Source: an uncultured bacterium | Lineage (GTDB): Bacteria; Bacteroidota; Bacteroidia; Bacteroidales; Muribaculaceae | Assembly (NCBI GenBank): GCA_905214735.1 | Contig: CAJMNI010000008.1 | Coordinates: 1-64,000, forward strand | Direction: 5' to 3' | DNA length: 64,000 nt | In this document: positions 41,844 through 51,577 of the stretch, in pieces | Numbering within the stretch: position 1 is the first letter of the stretch | Layout of the letters: each line of letters begins with the position of its first letter | Position numbers and translations under genes: made by a program | Notes under the pieces: generated by a model | The model's database searches: none | Told to the model about the DNA's origin: nothing | What the model saw: only the letters and a program-made list of their open reading frames with translations

Positions 41844-43868
41844 ATGAAACGTAAAATAATTGCACTTTCATTGGCAGCCTCAGCGATGCTCGGCTTCACG
41901 AGCTGCGACAGTTATTTCGACGATGTGCCGGAAAACGCAACGTCGATTGAGGACATCTTTGCAAACCGCGGCCAGACACTCGGCTGGCTCACCAACATCT
42001 ACTCGGCCATCCCCGACCCGACCAACCGCTATGCCGACCGCACGGCGATGTATTGGAATCCATCGACGATCGAAGGATACCTCCCCTGGGACTGGGTTGA
42101 GACCCACGACATCATCAACGGCACGCTGACGACGTCGACCAGCTTCGTGAGACGCCTCTGGCAGAACAGCTACCGAGGCATCATGAATGTCAACATCTAT
42201 CTGGCCAACGTCGACAACTGCGACCCGATGCTTCCCGAGGAGAAGCTCGCCACGAAGGCAGAGGCCCGCGCGATCCGCGCCTATCTCTACCTCTATCTGA
42301 TCAAGCTCTACGGCCCCGTCTGCATTATCGGCGACCAGGTTGCGAGCAACGACGACGACCTCAACCTCTGGCAGATGCCGCGCAACACGATCGACGAATG
42401 TTTCGACTATGTCATCTCCGAGTTCAACGACGTGCTCGCTTCGGGCAATCTCTACTCCACTTTCGACGGTCAGGGAGCTTACGACGACAAGTATAAAGGC
42501 AACATCACCAAGGAGGCCGTTCAGGCTTTCCTCGCCGACGCTTATCTTTTCCGCGCTTCCTATATCTTCAACGGCGACCCCTACTACATGTCGATGGCCA
42601 ACCCCGACGGAACGAAGCTCTTCCCCCAGGCCCGCGACGAGCAGAAATGGCGCGACGCCAAGGCAGCCGCCAAGAAGGTGATCGACAGCGGCAAATACCG
42701 TCTGGTTCTTCGCGACGTCTACGACAACCTGACCACGTCGCTCTCCAGCGCCTGCCCCTACAAGTCGACCTTCTTCGCCTCTATGGCAACATCGGCCAAC
42801 GAGGAGATGATCTACGGCCGTACCAAATCCAGCAACGACACCTATGTTATGGTTCCCCGCTTCGGATCGCTCCCCAGCGGTTACGACAAGGGATCGGGCG
42901 CCCTCACGGTTCCTCTGGAGTTTGTCGACCTCTTCTTCACCAACAAGGGTCTGAAGATCGAGGATGACCCCGACTACTTCACCTACGACACGAGCGATCC
43001 TCCGACGGCCGCCCGCGGACCGAAGGCTATCGTCAACACCACGGCCTACAACGATCCCATCTCGGGCTATCAGTATTTCAAGATGGTGTCGTCGGCCGGC
43101 ACGATCTCCTATTCGGCTCCGGTGTCGATCATGAAGCAGTTCTACAACCGCGAGGCCCGCTTCTATCTCAACATCACGTTCCAGAACCGTCCCTGGGAGT
43201 TCCAGGGTGGCGCTGCGGTGCAGATGCAGATGAACGGAAACTCCGGCCCCGACGGACGCACGCACGACTTCCCGATCTTCGGAACGATCTCGCGCAAGAA
43301 CTATTACGCAAAGCAGAGCAACTGGGACATGGCCATGGTGATGCGTCTGGCCGAGATCTATCTCGACTATTCGGAGGCGTGCGCCGAGCTCAACGAACTT
43401 GACGAGGCTCTCGTATATCTCAACCAGATCCGCAACCGCGCCGGAATCGGCGAATATGGCTTCGCTCCCGGCAAGGATGCCCGCAACCTCGACAAAGTCG
43501 TGATCGCCCGCGATCAGGAGACTGTGCTCAAGGCCATCTACCGCGAGCGCATGCTCGAGCTCTCATACGAGAACAAGCATTACTTCGACGTTCGCCGCTG
43601 GGGTGTTGCCGAAGGAAAATGGCGCACCAACGGCCCGCAGATGACCGACGGCTGGATCTATCCCGCCTACCATGTCGGCGGCGAAGGCGGCGAGATGACC
43701 GGCTTCAACATCAACGACGTCGGCGTGACCTCCGAGAACAAGAACGTCAACTTCTACAAGCGTGTGGTTCAGCAGCAGCGCATCTTCACCAAGCGCATGT
43801 CGCTGCTTCCCATCCCGCAGGAAGAGATCAACCGCAACAAACAGTGCGTGCAGAACACAGGCTGGTGA
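41844..43868 (+). CDS. SusD/RagB surface glycan-binding lipoprotein
   Basis: A 674-residue lipoprotein. The signal peptide ends in the lipobox GFTSC with Cys20, followed by DSYFDDVPEN typical of SusD. The N-terminal helical TPR fold is seen in LATKAEARAIRAYLYLYLIKLYGPVCII, and the C-terminal RagB domain has MRLAEIYLDYSEACAELNELDEALVYLNQIRNRAGI and RERMLELSYENKHYFDVRRWG, the strongest family marks. It ends LLPIPQEEINRNKQCVQNTGW. It caps the SusC barrel and binds the glycan at the cell surface. Confidence 0.95.
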   Translation: MKRKIIALSLAASAMLGFTSCDSYFDDVPENATSIEDIFANRGQTLGWLTNIYSAIPDPTNRYADRTAMYWNPSTIEGYLPWDWVETHDIINGTLTTSTSFVRRLWQNSYRGIMNVNIYLANVDNCDPMLPEEKLATKAEARAIRAYLYLYLIKLYGPVCIIGDQVASNDDDLNLWQMPRNTIDECFDYVISEFNDVLASGNLYSTFDGQGAYDDKYKGNITKEAVQAFLADAYLFRASYIFNGDPYYMSMANPDGTKLFPQARDEQKWRDAKAAAKKVIDSGKYRLVLRDVYDNLTTSLSSACPYKSTFFASMATSANEEMIYGRTKSSNDTYVMVPRFGSLPSGYDKGSGALTVPLEFVDLFFTNKGLKIEDDPDYFTYDTSDPPTAARGPKAIVNTTAYNDPISGYQYFKMVSSAGTISYSAPVSIMKQFYNREARFYLNITFQNRPWEFQGGAAVQMQMNGNSGPDGRTHDFPIFGTISRKNYYAKQSNWDMAMVMRLAEIYLDYSEACAELNELDEALVYLNQIRNRAGIGEYGFAPGKDARNLDKVVIARDQETVLKAIYRERMLELSYENKHYFDVRRWGVAEGKWRTNGPQMTDGWIYPAYHVGGEGGEMTGFNINDVGVTSENKNVNFYKRVVQQQRIFTKRMSLLPIPQEEINRNKQCVQNTGW

Positions 43869-43897
43869 TCCGGCCCCGCACCCGAACCGCACTATAA

Positions 43898-43925
43898 TGG
43901 TGTGCCGCCTGACCGCGGCACACCA
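43898..43925 (+). other. Stable hairpin after susD
   Basis: TGGTGTGCCGC and GCGGCACACCA form a perfect 11-base-pair stem with the loop CTGACC, with no T run after it. It sits in the 94-base gap before the GH76 gene and probably stabilises or punctuates the susCD part of the mRNA. Confidence 0.7.
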
Positions 43926-43962
43926 TACCAATAAATAACAACGATTCAACCTTAACGACGAC

Positions 43963-46137
43963 ATGAGAAAATTCTTTACCTTTGCCCTGATGGCGATGGG
44001 CCTGCAGGCCTTCGCCCTGACCGACGGGGCGACATATTCCATCTCGCTCGGGGACAAGGCGCTTTTCCTTGAGAACGCCACGATGAAAGCCAATGGCAAA
44101 GTGGTGGCCTGGACTGACACCAAGGTGCCGGCCCAGCGCTGGATCCTCGAAAACAAGGGGGAGAACGGATATGCTCTCCGCAACGCCTTCACCGGATATT
44201 ATTTAGGATATGGCGGGACATCGGCCAATGCCGCTGTCGACCAGCGCACCTACAGCGTGCTCAGGTCATGCTGGAATCTGGTCGAGTCTGCCCCCGGTTC
44301 CGGCAAATATTATATCGTGCCGACCAAATCCGACGGCAACTGCATCACGCTTAAGGCCACAGAAAACGGCTCAGCCGCCGTGCTTGGCAGCCGCGACAAC
44401 TCCTCCAACTGCCTCTTCGAGCTTGTGGAGGAGACCACTCCGATGCCCACGGAATTCAACGTGAACGTGCGCGACAACATGATGGAGGGTTTCCTCGGGC
44501 AATATTACCATGAGGCCGAGACCGGACATGTGTTCGGCAAAGGCGGCTGGTGGGGCGACGCCGAGATGTTCGAGACGGTCCTCGACGCCTTCGCCACCAC
44601 CGGCGACCTCCGGTATAAAACGATGTTCGACGAGCTCTACATCGACTTCACCCGCCGCAACGGCACCGACTGGAGCAACAACCAGTTTAACGACGACATC
44701 ACCTGGATGACGCTCGCCTGCCTGCGCGCCTACAAATATTTCGGCAACCAGACCTATCTGACGGTGGCCAAAGAGAACTACACGCGGATGTATAACAGGG
44801 CGTTGCAGCCCTACGGCACCCTGATCTGGAAAAACGACCAGGAAAACAAGCTCGGCACCAACTCCTGCATCAACTGCCCGGCCACGATAGCCGCCTGCTA
44901 TCTCGGCGAGCTCACGGGCGACAAGAGCTGGTATGACAAGGCGAAGAAAATCTACGCCGGCCAGCGCGACCTGCTTTACAATCCCGAGACCGGAGAAGTC
45001 TGGGACTCAAGGGCCTGGACAGAAGGTGGAGGAAAAGAGAAAGACTTCAACCATTGGGTGTCGACCTATAACCAGGGCACGATGCTCGGAGCCGCCATCG
45101 CCCTCTATGTCTACACCGGCGAGGAGCAATATAAGGAGGATGCCGACAAAGTTTATGCGCGCACCCTTTCCGCCCTCACAAACTCCGACAAGATCATTCA
45201 TGTCTGCCAGACCATCAACGGCGACCTTTGCGGATTCAAAGGCATCCTGATGCGCTATGTGCGCACCTACGGCGAGACCTTCCATAAGGAGGAGGCTCTT
45301 GACTGGATCGGCAAAAACGCGTGGTTCGCATGGCAGAACCGCAATCCCGACGGCGTTATCTGGTCGGCATGGCTCACCAAGACCGCCGACGACCTGAAGC
45401 GCCGCGAGGGGGATGACGACAAGGATATCAAAGACGACGCCTTCGGATCGTCGACCGCAGTCTCGGCCGCTTTCAACGCCCATGTCAACCGTCAGTTTGC
45501 AAAAGAGGCCGCCAAGACGATAGGGGCCGAGGCTTTCGACGACATTCAGTTCATGCAGATTGCCGATGCGGCAGAAGATGGCGACACACCCGTCACCACT
45601 CCCTCGGCGCTAACCGACGCCTATCTCTGCTTCCGCAACGTCGACTTCGGAACTGAAGGTCTCGACAAGGCCATCCTCCGGCTCAACGCCACGGCCGCCC
45701 GCTCATTTGCGAAAATATATGTCGACGGGCTCGGAGAGGAGAATCTTTTGGGCAGAAACACAGGCTTCATTCCCCGCCAATGGAGCGAGGTGAGCGTGGA
45801 TCTGGGCAAGAAGATCACGGGCGTCCACGATGTCTATGTGGTGTTCAACGGCACGGGAGTGCAGTTCCACAACCTCCGCTTCGAGGCTGATCCCGCGGGC
45901 GTCGCAGCCGTCGGCGCCGACGAATCGGTTTCGCTCAGAGCCGAGGGGAGCAAGCTGGTGGTGAAGAATGACATCCCGGGAACTCTCAGCGTCTGCAGCA
46001 TGCCCGGAATCAGCGAACTCACCGCATATATCGAGCCCGGAGAGCATCGTTACTGCCTCGAGGCCGGAGCGCATATCTGCTCGTTCAGCTCGGAGAGAGG
46101 TAATAAAGTCGTGAAAATAATTACAAAAGGAATATAA
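43963..46137 (+). CDS. Secreted GH76 endo-alpha-1,6-mannanase with ricin-like and CBM-like domains
   Basis: A 724-residue exported enzyme. Signal peptide MRKFFTFALMAMGLQAFA; a ricin B-like beta-trefoil (about 20-165: PAQRWILENKGENGYALRNAFTGYYLG, SCWNLVESAPGSGKYYIV); the GH76 catalytic domain (about 175-535: GGWWGDAEMFETVLDAF, NDDITWM with the catalytic pair Asp244/Asp245, NSCINCPATIAACYLGELTG, WDS near 350); then a CBM6-like beta-sandwich (about 550-660: KIYVDGLGEENL, WSEVSVDLGKKITGVHDVYVVFNG). Not a lipoprotein. GH76 enzymes cut the alpha-1,6-mannan backbone of fungal mannan. Confidence 0.9.
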   Translation: MRKFFTFALMAMGLQAFALTDGATYSISLGDKALFLENATMKANGKVVAWTDTKVPAQRWILENKGENGYALRNAFTGYYLGYGGTSANAAVDQRTYSVLRSCWNLVESAPGSGKYYIVPTKSDGNCITLKATENGSAAVLGSRDNSSNCLFELVEETTPMPTEFNVNVRDNMMEGFLGQYYHEAETGHVFGKGGWWGDAEMFETVLDAFATTGDLRYKTMFDELYIDFTRRNGTDWSNNQFNDDITWMTLACLRAYKYFGNQTYLTVAKENYTRMYNRALQPYGTLIWKNDQENKLGTNSCINCPATIAACYLGELTGDKSWYDKAKKIYAGQRDLLYNPETGEVWDSRAWTEGGGKEKDFNHWVSTYNQGTMLGAAIALYVYTGEEQYKEDADKVYARTLSALTNSDKIIHVCQTINGDLCGFKGILMRYVRTYGETFHKEEALDWIGKNAWFAWQNRNPDGVIWSAWLTKTADDLKRREGDDDKDIKDDAFGSSTAVSAAFNAHVNRQFAKEAAKTIGAEAFDDIQFMQIADAAEDGDTPVTTPSALTDAYLCFRNVDFGTEGLDKAILRLNATAARSFAKIYVDGLGEENLLGRNTGFIPRQWSEVSVDLGKKITGVHDVYVVFNGTGVQFHNLRFEADPAGVAAVGADESVSLRAEGSKLVVKNDIPGTLSVCSMPGISELTAYIEPGEHRYCLEAGAHICSFSSERGNKVVKIITKGI

Positions 46138-46152
46138 GAAATATAAGAAAAG

Positions 46153-49005
46153 ATGAACCGTCGTTTATATTCATCGATATTGCTCCTTTCGGGAGCCTTA
46201 GCGGTGGCAGCCGCTCCCCTCAGCAGGGAGCAGGCCCGCCTTAACGCCATGTCGTTTCTCAGGGAGGGAAATATGAAGAAGCTCGCTCCGGGCGCGTCAA
46301 ATGCCGGAGTTGCCATGAAAGATGTCGCCTCGCCCGAGGGACTCTATATCTTTAATGTAGGCACGGGAGGTTTTGTCATCGCCTCCTCGAGCGACCGCAC
46401 TCAGCCGGTGCTCGGCTATTCCGACGAGGGAAGTTTCGATATGTCGCAGATCCCGCCTCAGGCAGCCGCATGGCTCGGGGAACTATCCTCGGCCGTGAAG
46501 GCTCTGGAGCAGGGCGACGCGCAGCAAAAAGGGTGCTCGCCGATGAAGGTGTCGAGCTTCGCCTCGAAGCCGAAGATCGAACCCCTTGTGAAGTCGAAAT
46601 GGAACCAGGGGTATCCTTTCAACCTGATGACTCCCTCCTATGTCGACGCCAACGGCAACACTGTGGCCCACAGTGCCACGGGTTGCGTCGCAACGGCCAC
46701 CACCCAGGTGATGTATTACTGGAAATGGCCGCAGGAAGCCACCAAGACCATCCCCTCCTACAGATATGACTGGAGCGGCAACGTCAGGACGATGCCCGCC
46801 CTCGATCCGGTGGTGTTCAACTGGGGCGTCATGACCGACACCTACAGCGGCAGCTCCTCGCAGGCCTCGAAAGAGGCCGTGTCGCAGCTGATGCTTTATG
46901 CCGGCTGCGCCATGCAGTCGGGATATGCCGGTGCGACCGGAGCGACGTCCATCAACGCGATGAACGCGCTGAAGAACTATTTCGGATATTCGGCCGACAT
47001 GTTCAATGTCTATCATCTCGACTATACTTTCGCCGAATGGGAAGACCTTTTCTATCGCGAGCTCTCCGCAGGCCGCCCGCTCCTCATGGGGGCCGACAAC
47101 TACGAACGCACCGGCGGCCATGAGTTTATCTGCGACGGATACGACGGCAACGGCCTCTACCATATCAACTGGGGCTGGGGCGGTTACTGCGACGGTTATT
47201 TCGTGCTCACCGTCATGGCCCCCGACTCGCAGGGCATCGGCGGCTCGACCGACGCCAACGGCTATTCCATGGGACAGAACGTCTGCGTCAACCTGCGCCC
47301 GGCCTACGACACTCCCGATGTGGAGACGGTCTGCGCCTCCATTTCCAATTTCTATGCCTCGCAGGCCACGGTCAATCCCGACGAATCGGGCAAGTTCAGC
47401 GTCAATGTCGGCTGCACTCTCCGCACCCTTCTGCTCCATCGATATGACATCGAACATGCGTTCCGTCTGCTCGACGCGCAGGGGAATGTAGTGGCCGACG
47501 GCCTCGGCAGCCGCACCGACAACTATGATCCCGCCAGCCGCTATTCCAAAAACATGACCGTGGAGATCCCGGCGCTCGCCGACGGAATCTACCGTCTCCA
47601 GGGAATCAGCCGGCAGAGCGGAAGCTCCGAATGGCTCCCCGATCTCTTCGCCGATCACAACTATCTGACTCTGACGGTGGCCGACAACAAGATGAAGACC
47701 GAGGCTGTCCCCGGCCGTGGCGAGAAGCTCCGTGTCGACGAAGTGACTCTGGTCGACGCCACTGTCGGCGGCGAATGGCAGCAGGTGAAATACACCATCA
47801 CCAACCTCGGCGCCGATTTCTATGGCGAGACATATATGTTTGTCGACGGAAAACGCTCGTCGGGCAATACGATCAGCATTCCCGCCGGAGAGAGCGCCGA
47901 CATCTATTTCAAATTCCAGCCGAAGAACGAACCCGGCAACCACAGCTTCGTGCTCTCGCGCAACACCGGAATGTCGAATATCCTCGACTCCCGCGAAAAG
48001 ATGTATAACATCGACTGCATGTGGGACGCATCGGGCAACATCACGGCCCTCCCCCCGGTCAAGACGAATCCGAGCTATGAAGTCGCTCCCTCCGCGGCGG
48101 CCGTCTATCTCTATGGCCCGAATCCGCGCACAATCGTGGTGAAGGAGGCTAATCCCAACCTCGTGCTCTATCTTGACGAAAACGCCACGATTTCCTCGCG
48201 CGTGGAGAACGTCTACCGCAAGAACATCACCAACATCGTGAAAGGAGGGCATGCCGCCAAGGTCACATTCTCCGATCAGTATGATCTGGCCATTCCGGCA
48301 AGCTTCACCGCCGACGAGGCAAGCTACACCCGCAGCGAGATGCCCCGCTGGTCGACGGTGATCGTTCCCTTTGCCATTGACCGTGTGAGCGTCGGCGATC
48401 AGGATCTCGACTGGTTCCGCTCGGCCGACGACACCGGCAAGAACATATTCATCAAGCAGCTGCAGGGCACCCGCGCCTCGCGCGTGATGTTCAAACACAC
48501 GGAAACCGACCGGATCGAGGCCAATACCCCGCTTTTCGTCGGAGTGCAGGGCGAACTCGGAGGAACGTCGTTCGACCATACGGGAAAGAGCGTCACTTTC
48601 TCCGGCGCCAACACGATCGTCGAGGCTCCGGCCGAAACTGTGGCCAACGCCGAAAAGGGTAGCGCCGCAAGACTGCTCGGATGCTACAGCATCCGGTCAA
48701 TCGCAGGCTTCCACGTGCTCGACGAGAATTTCGAGACCTTCTCGAAACAGACCGCTCACGCAGGCCGTCCGCTCAATGCTTACCTCCAGAGTCCTTACGC
48801 CTACGACAGCTTTGAAATCGTCTATGGCGAGGGGGAGGATCCCAGCGCGGTCGAGGATATCCTCGACGAAAACAGCGAGATTGCTGCCGACGCTCAGGTC
48901 TTCAATCTTCAGGGCATCCGCGTCGGCGTCTATGCCGACTTCGCAAAACTCCCCGCAGGCTTATACATCGTGGCCGGCCGCAAAGTCATGAAAGTCATGA
49001 AATAA
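46153..49005 (+). CDS. Secreted C10-family cysteine peptidase (streptopain-like)
   Basis: A 950-residue exported zymogen-type peptidase. After the signal peptide comes a SPI propeptide-like part (about 18-120: LSREQARLNAMSFLREG, LYIFNVGTGGFVIASSSDRTQPVLGYSDEGSF). The papain-like domain (about 130-390) has the catalytic Cys178 in HSATGCVATATTQVMYYWKWP, His323 in TGGHEFICDGYD, and NWGWGGYCDGYFVL. Long Ig-like and beta modules follow, and the end (VFNLQGIRVGVYADFAKLPAGLYIVAGRKVMKVMK) is a sorting-like tail. It begins 15 bases after GH76 and 10 bases before the next gene, so it is truly part of the mannan operon, where it could degrade the protein part of mannoproteins (inference). Confidence 0.88.
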   Translation: MNRRLYSSILLLSGALAVAAAPLSREQARLNAMSFLREGNMKKLAPGASNAGVAMKDVASPEGLYIFNVGTGGFVIASSSDRTQPVLGYSDEGSFDMSQIPPQAAAWLGELSSAVKALEQGDAQQKGCSPMKVSSFASKPKIEPLVKSKWNQGYPFNLMTPSYVDANGNTVAHSATGCVATATTQVMYYWKWPQEATKTIPSYRYDWSGNVRTMPALDPVVFNWGVMTDTYSGSSSQASKEAVSQLMLYAGCAMQSGYAGATGATSINAMNALKNYFGYSADMFNVYHLDYTFAEWEDLFYRELSAGRPLLMGADNYERTGGHEFICDGYDGNGLYHINWGWGGYCDGYFVLTVMAPDSQGIGGSTDANGYSMGQNVCVNLRPAYDTPDVETVCASISNFYASQATVNPDESGKFSVNVGCTLRTLLLHRYDIEHAFRLLDAQGNVVADGLGSRTDNYDPASRYSKNMTVEIPALADGIYRLQGISRQSGSSEWLPDLFADHNYLTLTVADNKMKTEAVPGRGEKLRVDEVTLVDATVGGEWQQVKYTITNLGADFYGETYMFVDGKRSSGNTISIPAGESADIYFKFQPKNEPGNHSFVLSRNTGMSNILDSREKMYNIDCMWDASGNITALPPVKTNPSYEVAPSAAAVYLYGPNPRTIVVKEANPNLVLYLDENATISSRVENVYRKNITNIVKGGHAAKVTFSDQYDLAIPASFTADEASYTRSEMPRWSTVIVPFAIDRVSVGDQDLDWFRSADDTGKNIFIKQLQGTRASRVMFKHTETDRIEANTPLFVGVQGELGGTSFDHTGKSVTFSGANTIVEAPAETVANAEKGSAARLLGCYSIRSIAGFHVLDENFETFSKQTAHAGRPLNAYLQSPYAYDSFEIVYGEGEDPSAVEDILDENSEIAADAQVFNLQGIRVGVYADFAKLPAGLYIVAGRKVMKVMK

Positions 49006-49015
49006 TCATCCTGAT

Positions 49016-49969
49016 ATGAAAAAGATAAGTTTTAGTTTGATTCTCACGGTCATTATGGCCGTGGGAATTTTTTTACCTGCCTCCGCAAAGAAGAGCAGAC
49101 ATTCTCAGGCTTCGTTTACGGTAGCCAGTTATAATCTCCGCAATGCCAACCGGTCGGACTCTGTCAACGGCAACGGCTGGGGGCAGCGCATGCCCTATAT
49201 CTGCGACATCGTGAGATTCCACGGTTTCGACATCTTCGGCACCCAGGAATGCTTCCGCCATCAGCTCGACTCGCTCGTGAGCCGGCTTCCCGGCTATGCC
49301 TACATAGGGATAGGCCGCGACGACGGGAAGCGGGCCGGAGAGCATTCCGCCATCTTCTACGACAAGAATCAGTTTGATGTGCTCGATTCCGGTAATTTCT
49401 GGCTGTCGGAGACACCCGACCGTCCCGGCCTGGGCTGGGACGCCGTCTGCACGAGAATCTGCACATGGGGTAAATTCCGCCATCGCGCCAGCGGACGCGA
49501 GTTCATCTTCGCCAACCTTCACATGGACCATGTGGGCCGCAAGGCGAGAGTCGAAGGGGCGAAACTCGTGCGCCGCAAGCTGGCCGAGATCGCTCCCGAC
49601 TGCCCGGCCATAGTCACCGGTGACTTCAACGTCGACCAGAACGACCCGGTCTACGGCACCATGACATCCGATGGCGACTTCCGCGATTCCTACGAGATCG
49701 CCGGGTTCAGATATGCCCCGACCGGAACATTCAACAATTTCCGTCCCGATGGATTCACGACTTCCCGCATCGACCATGTCTTCCTGACGCCGCAGTTTGT
49801 CGTGGAGAAATATGGCATCCTTACCGACACCTACCGCGCACCCGATCCGAAGTCCCCGTCGGCCGGGATGAAGACCCACGACGCCCCCTCCGAACTCGAG
49901 ATGGAGCGTTATATTGCCCGCACTCCCTCCGACCATTTCCCTGTTGCGGTTCATCTTACTCTCAAATAA
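49016..49969 (+). CDS. Secreted endonuclease/exonuclease/phosphatase-fold protein
   Basis: A 317-residue exported metal-dependent phosphodiesterase/phosphatase. Signal peptide ends FLPASA. Fold motifs: VASYNLRNAN (metal-binding Asn), DIFGTQECF (Glu), GEHSAIFYDKNQF, FANLHMDHVGRKARVEGA (catalytic His), IVTGDFNVDQND (Asp, Asn), SRIDHVFLTP and TPSDHFPVAVHL (Asp-His). All catalytic positions are present. Related genes occur in alpha-mannan loci of gut Bacteroides; removal of phosphate from mannosyl-phosphate branches is a possible role, but sphingomyelinase-like or DNase activity cannot be excluded from sequence. Confidence 0.85.
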   Translation: MKKISFSLILTVIMAVGIFLPASAKKSRHSQASFTVASYNLRNANRSDSVNGNGWGQRMPYICDIVRFHGFDIFGTQECFRHQLDSLVSRLPGYAYIGIGRDDGKRAGEHSAIFYDKNQFDVLDSGNFWLSETPDRPGLGWDAVCTRICTWGKFRHRASGREFIFANLHMDHVGRKARVEGAKLVRRKLAEIAPDCPAIVTGDFNVDQNDPVYGTMTSDGDFRDSYEIAGFRYAPTGTFNNFRPDGFTTSRIDHVFLTPQFVVEKYGILTDTYRAPDPKSPSAGMKTHDAPSELEMERYIARTPSDHFPVAVHLTLK

Positions 49970-50073
49970 TGCCAAGAATATCCAAAAAACAGATATGGCA
50001 GAATTCAGGACATAAAAAATGACTGAATCCCTGATATTTGCAATAAAGAATCATACGAACGAACAATCGAAAC

Positions 50074-51549
50074 ATGAACAGATATAAGACACTCATCGCT
50101 CTGCTGGCCCTCCCGCTGACGGTTGTCTCCCAGCGTGCCATGGCCGGCGAAATCGTATGTCCGGTGGATGCCGTCGCTCCGGTAGTGGCTCCTTCGGCCG
50201 CCGCCCGATATGCCAACACGTGCCGCCCTCCGAAAGAGAAGAGGCTCTTCCATTCCGACGAGGTGGAGAGGCAGATCAAGCGCGTGAAATCGCTGCTGAC
50301 CAATCCGAAGCTGGCATGGATGTTCGAGAATTGTTTTCCCAACACCATCGACACCACGGTTCATTTCCGCAAGGATTCGGAAGGGAAGAACGAGACGTTT
50401 GTCTACACGGGCGACATTCACGCCATGTGGCTTCGCGACAGCGGGGCGCAGGTGTGGCCCTATGTTCAGCTCGTCAACAAGGACAAGAAGCTGAAGGATA
50501 TGGTGGAGGGAGTGATCCGCCAGCAGTTCAAGCTGATCAATCTCGATCCTTACGCCAACGCCTTTAACGACGGCCCCACCGGGGGCGACTGGCAGTCGGA
50601 CATGACCGACATGATTCCCGAGGTGCATGAGCGCAAATGGGAGATTGATTCCCTTTGCTATCCGGTGCGCCTGGCATACGAATACTGGAAACAGACCGGC
50701 GACTCGTCGATTTTCGACGGGATCTGGATGGAAGCCATCAACAATATCGTCGAGACTTTCGTCACTCAGCAGCGCAAGGATGGGGTAGGACCCTACCGGT
50801 TCCAGCGCAAGACGGAGCGCGCTCTCGACACTCTCAACAACGGCGGCCTCGGCGCGCCGGTGAACCCGGTCGGGCTCATCGTCTCCTCCTTCCGTCCCTC
50901 CGACGACGCCACGACGCTGCAGTTCCTCGTGCCGAGCAATTTCTTCGCCGTCAGCATCCTCCGCAAGGCCTCGGAAATCCTCCGCACGGTCAATCATGAG
51001 AAGAAGCTCGCCGACCGTTGCGACGCCCTGGCCGCGGAAGTGCAGCAGGCGCTCAACAAATATGCCGTCTACGACCATCCGCAGTTCGGCAAGGTCTATG
51101 CCTTCGAGGTCGACGGTTTCGGCAACTATCTGCTGATGGACGACTCCAACGCCCCCAGCCTGATGTCGTTGCCCTATCTGAGCGACGTGAGCGTCAACGA
51201 TCCCATTTATCAGAACACTCGCCGCCTCATCTGGAGCAAATCGAATCCCTATTTCTTCGCAGGGAAAGCCGGCGAGGGAATCGGAGGCCCGCATATCGGC
51301 TACGACATGGTCTGGCCGATGAGCCTGATGATGAAGGCATTCACCTCGACCGACGACAAGGAGATCGCGGAGTGTATCAAAGCTGTGGTCGACACCGACA
51401 ACGAGATGGGATTCATCCACGAGTCGTTCCATAAGGACGACCCCTCGAATTTCACACGCGAATGGTTCGCCTGGCAGAACACTCTCTTCGGCGAATTGAT
51501 CCTCAAGCTGGTCAACGAAGGTAAAGTCGACCTTCTCAACAGCATCTGA
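50074..51549 (+). CDS. GH125 exo-alpha-1,6-mannosidase
   Basis: A 491-residue exported enzyme (DUF1237/GH125 family) that removes terminal alpha-1,6-linked mannose. A signal peptide-like N-terminus (LIALLALPLTVVSQRAMAG) precedes NTIDTTVHFR and YTGDIHAMWLRDSGAQVWPYVQL (Asp114 and Asp122 in the conserved segment), DGPTGGDWQSDM, VHERKWEIDSLCYPVRLAY and GPHIGYDMVWPMSLMMKA. Length and motifs are normal. It follows the phosphatase-fold gene by 104 bases and precedes the mannose-6-phosphate isomerase by 28. Confidence 0.92.
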   Translation: MNRYKTLIALLALPLTVVSQRAMAGEIVCPVDAVAPVVAPSAAARYANTCRPPKEKRLFHSDEVERQIKRVKSLLTNPKLAWMFENCFPNTIDTTVHFRKDSEGKNETFVYTGDIHAMWLRDSGAQVWPYVQLVNKDKKLKDMVEGVIRQQFKLINLDPYANAFNDGPTGGDWQSDMTDMIPEVHERKWEIDSLCYPVRLAYEYWKQTGDSSIFDGIWMEAINNIVETFVTQQRKDGVGPYRFQRKTERALDTLNNGGLGAPVNPVGLIVSSFRPSDDATTLQFLVPSNFFAVSILRKASEILRTVNHEKKLADRCDALAAEVQQALNKYAVYDHPQFGKVYAFEVDGFGNYLLMDDSNAPSLMSLPYLSDVSVNDPIYQNTRRLIWSKSNPYFFAGKAGEGIGGPHIGYDMVWPMSLMMKAFTSTDDKEIAECIKAVVDTDNEMGFIHESFHKDDPSNFTREWFAWQNTLFGELILKLVNEGKVDLLNSI

Positions 51550-51577
51550 TTTTATTCACATTAGACAGGAAATTATC

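Noticed and set aside
46483..48579. A 698-codon open frame on the minus strand opposite the C10 peptidase
   Set aside because: Same effect: antisense of a clear gene, no motif, signal peptide or spacing to support it.
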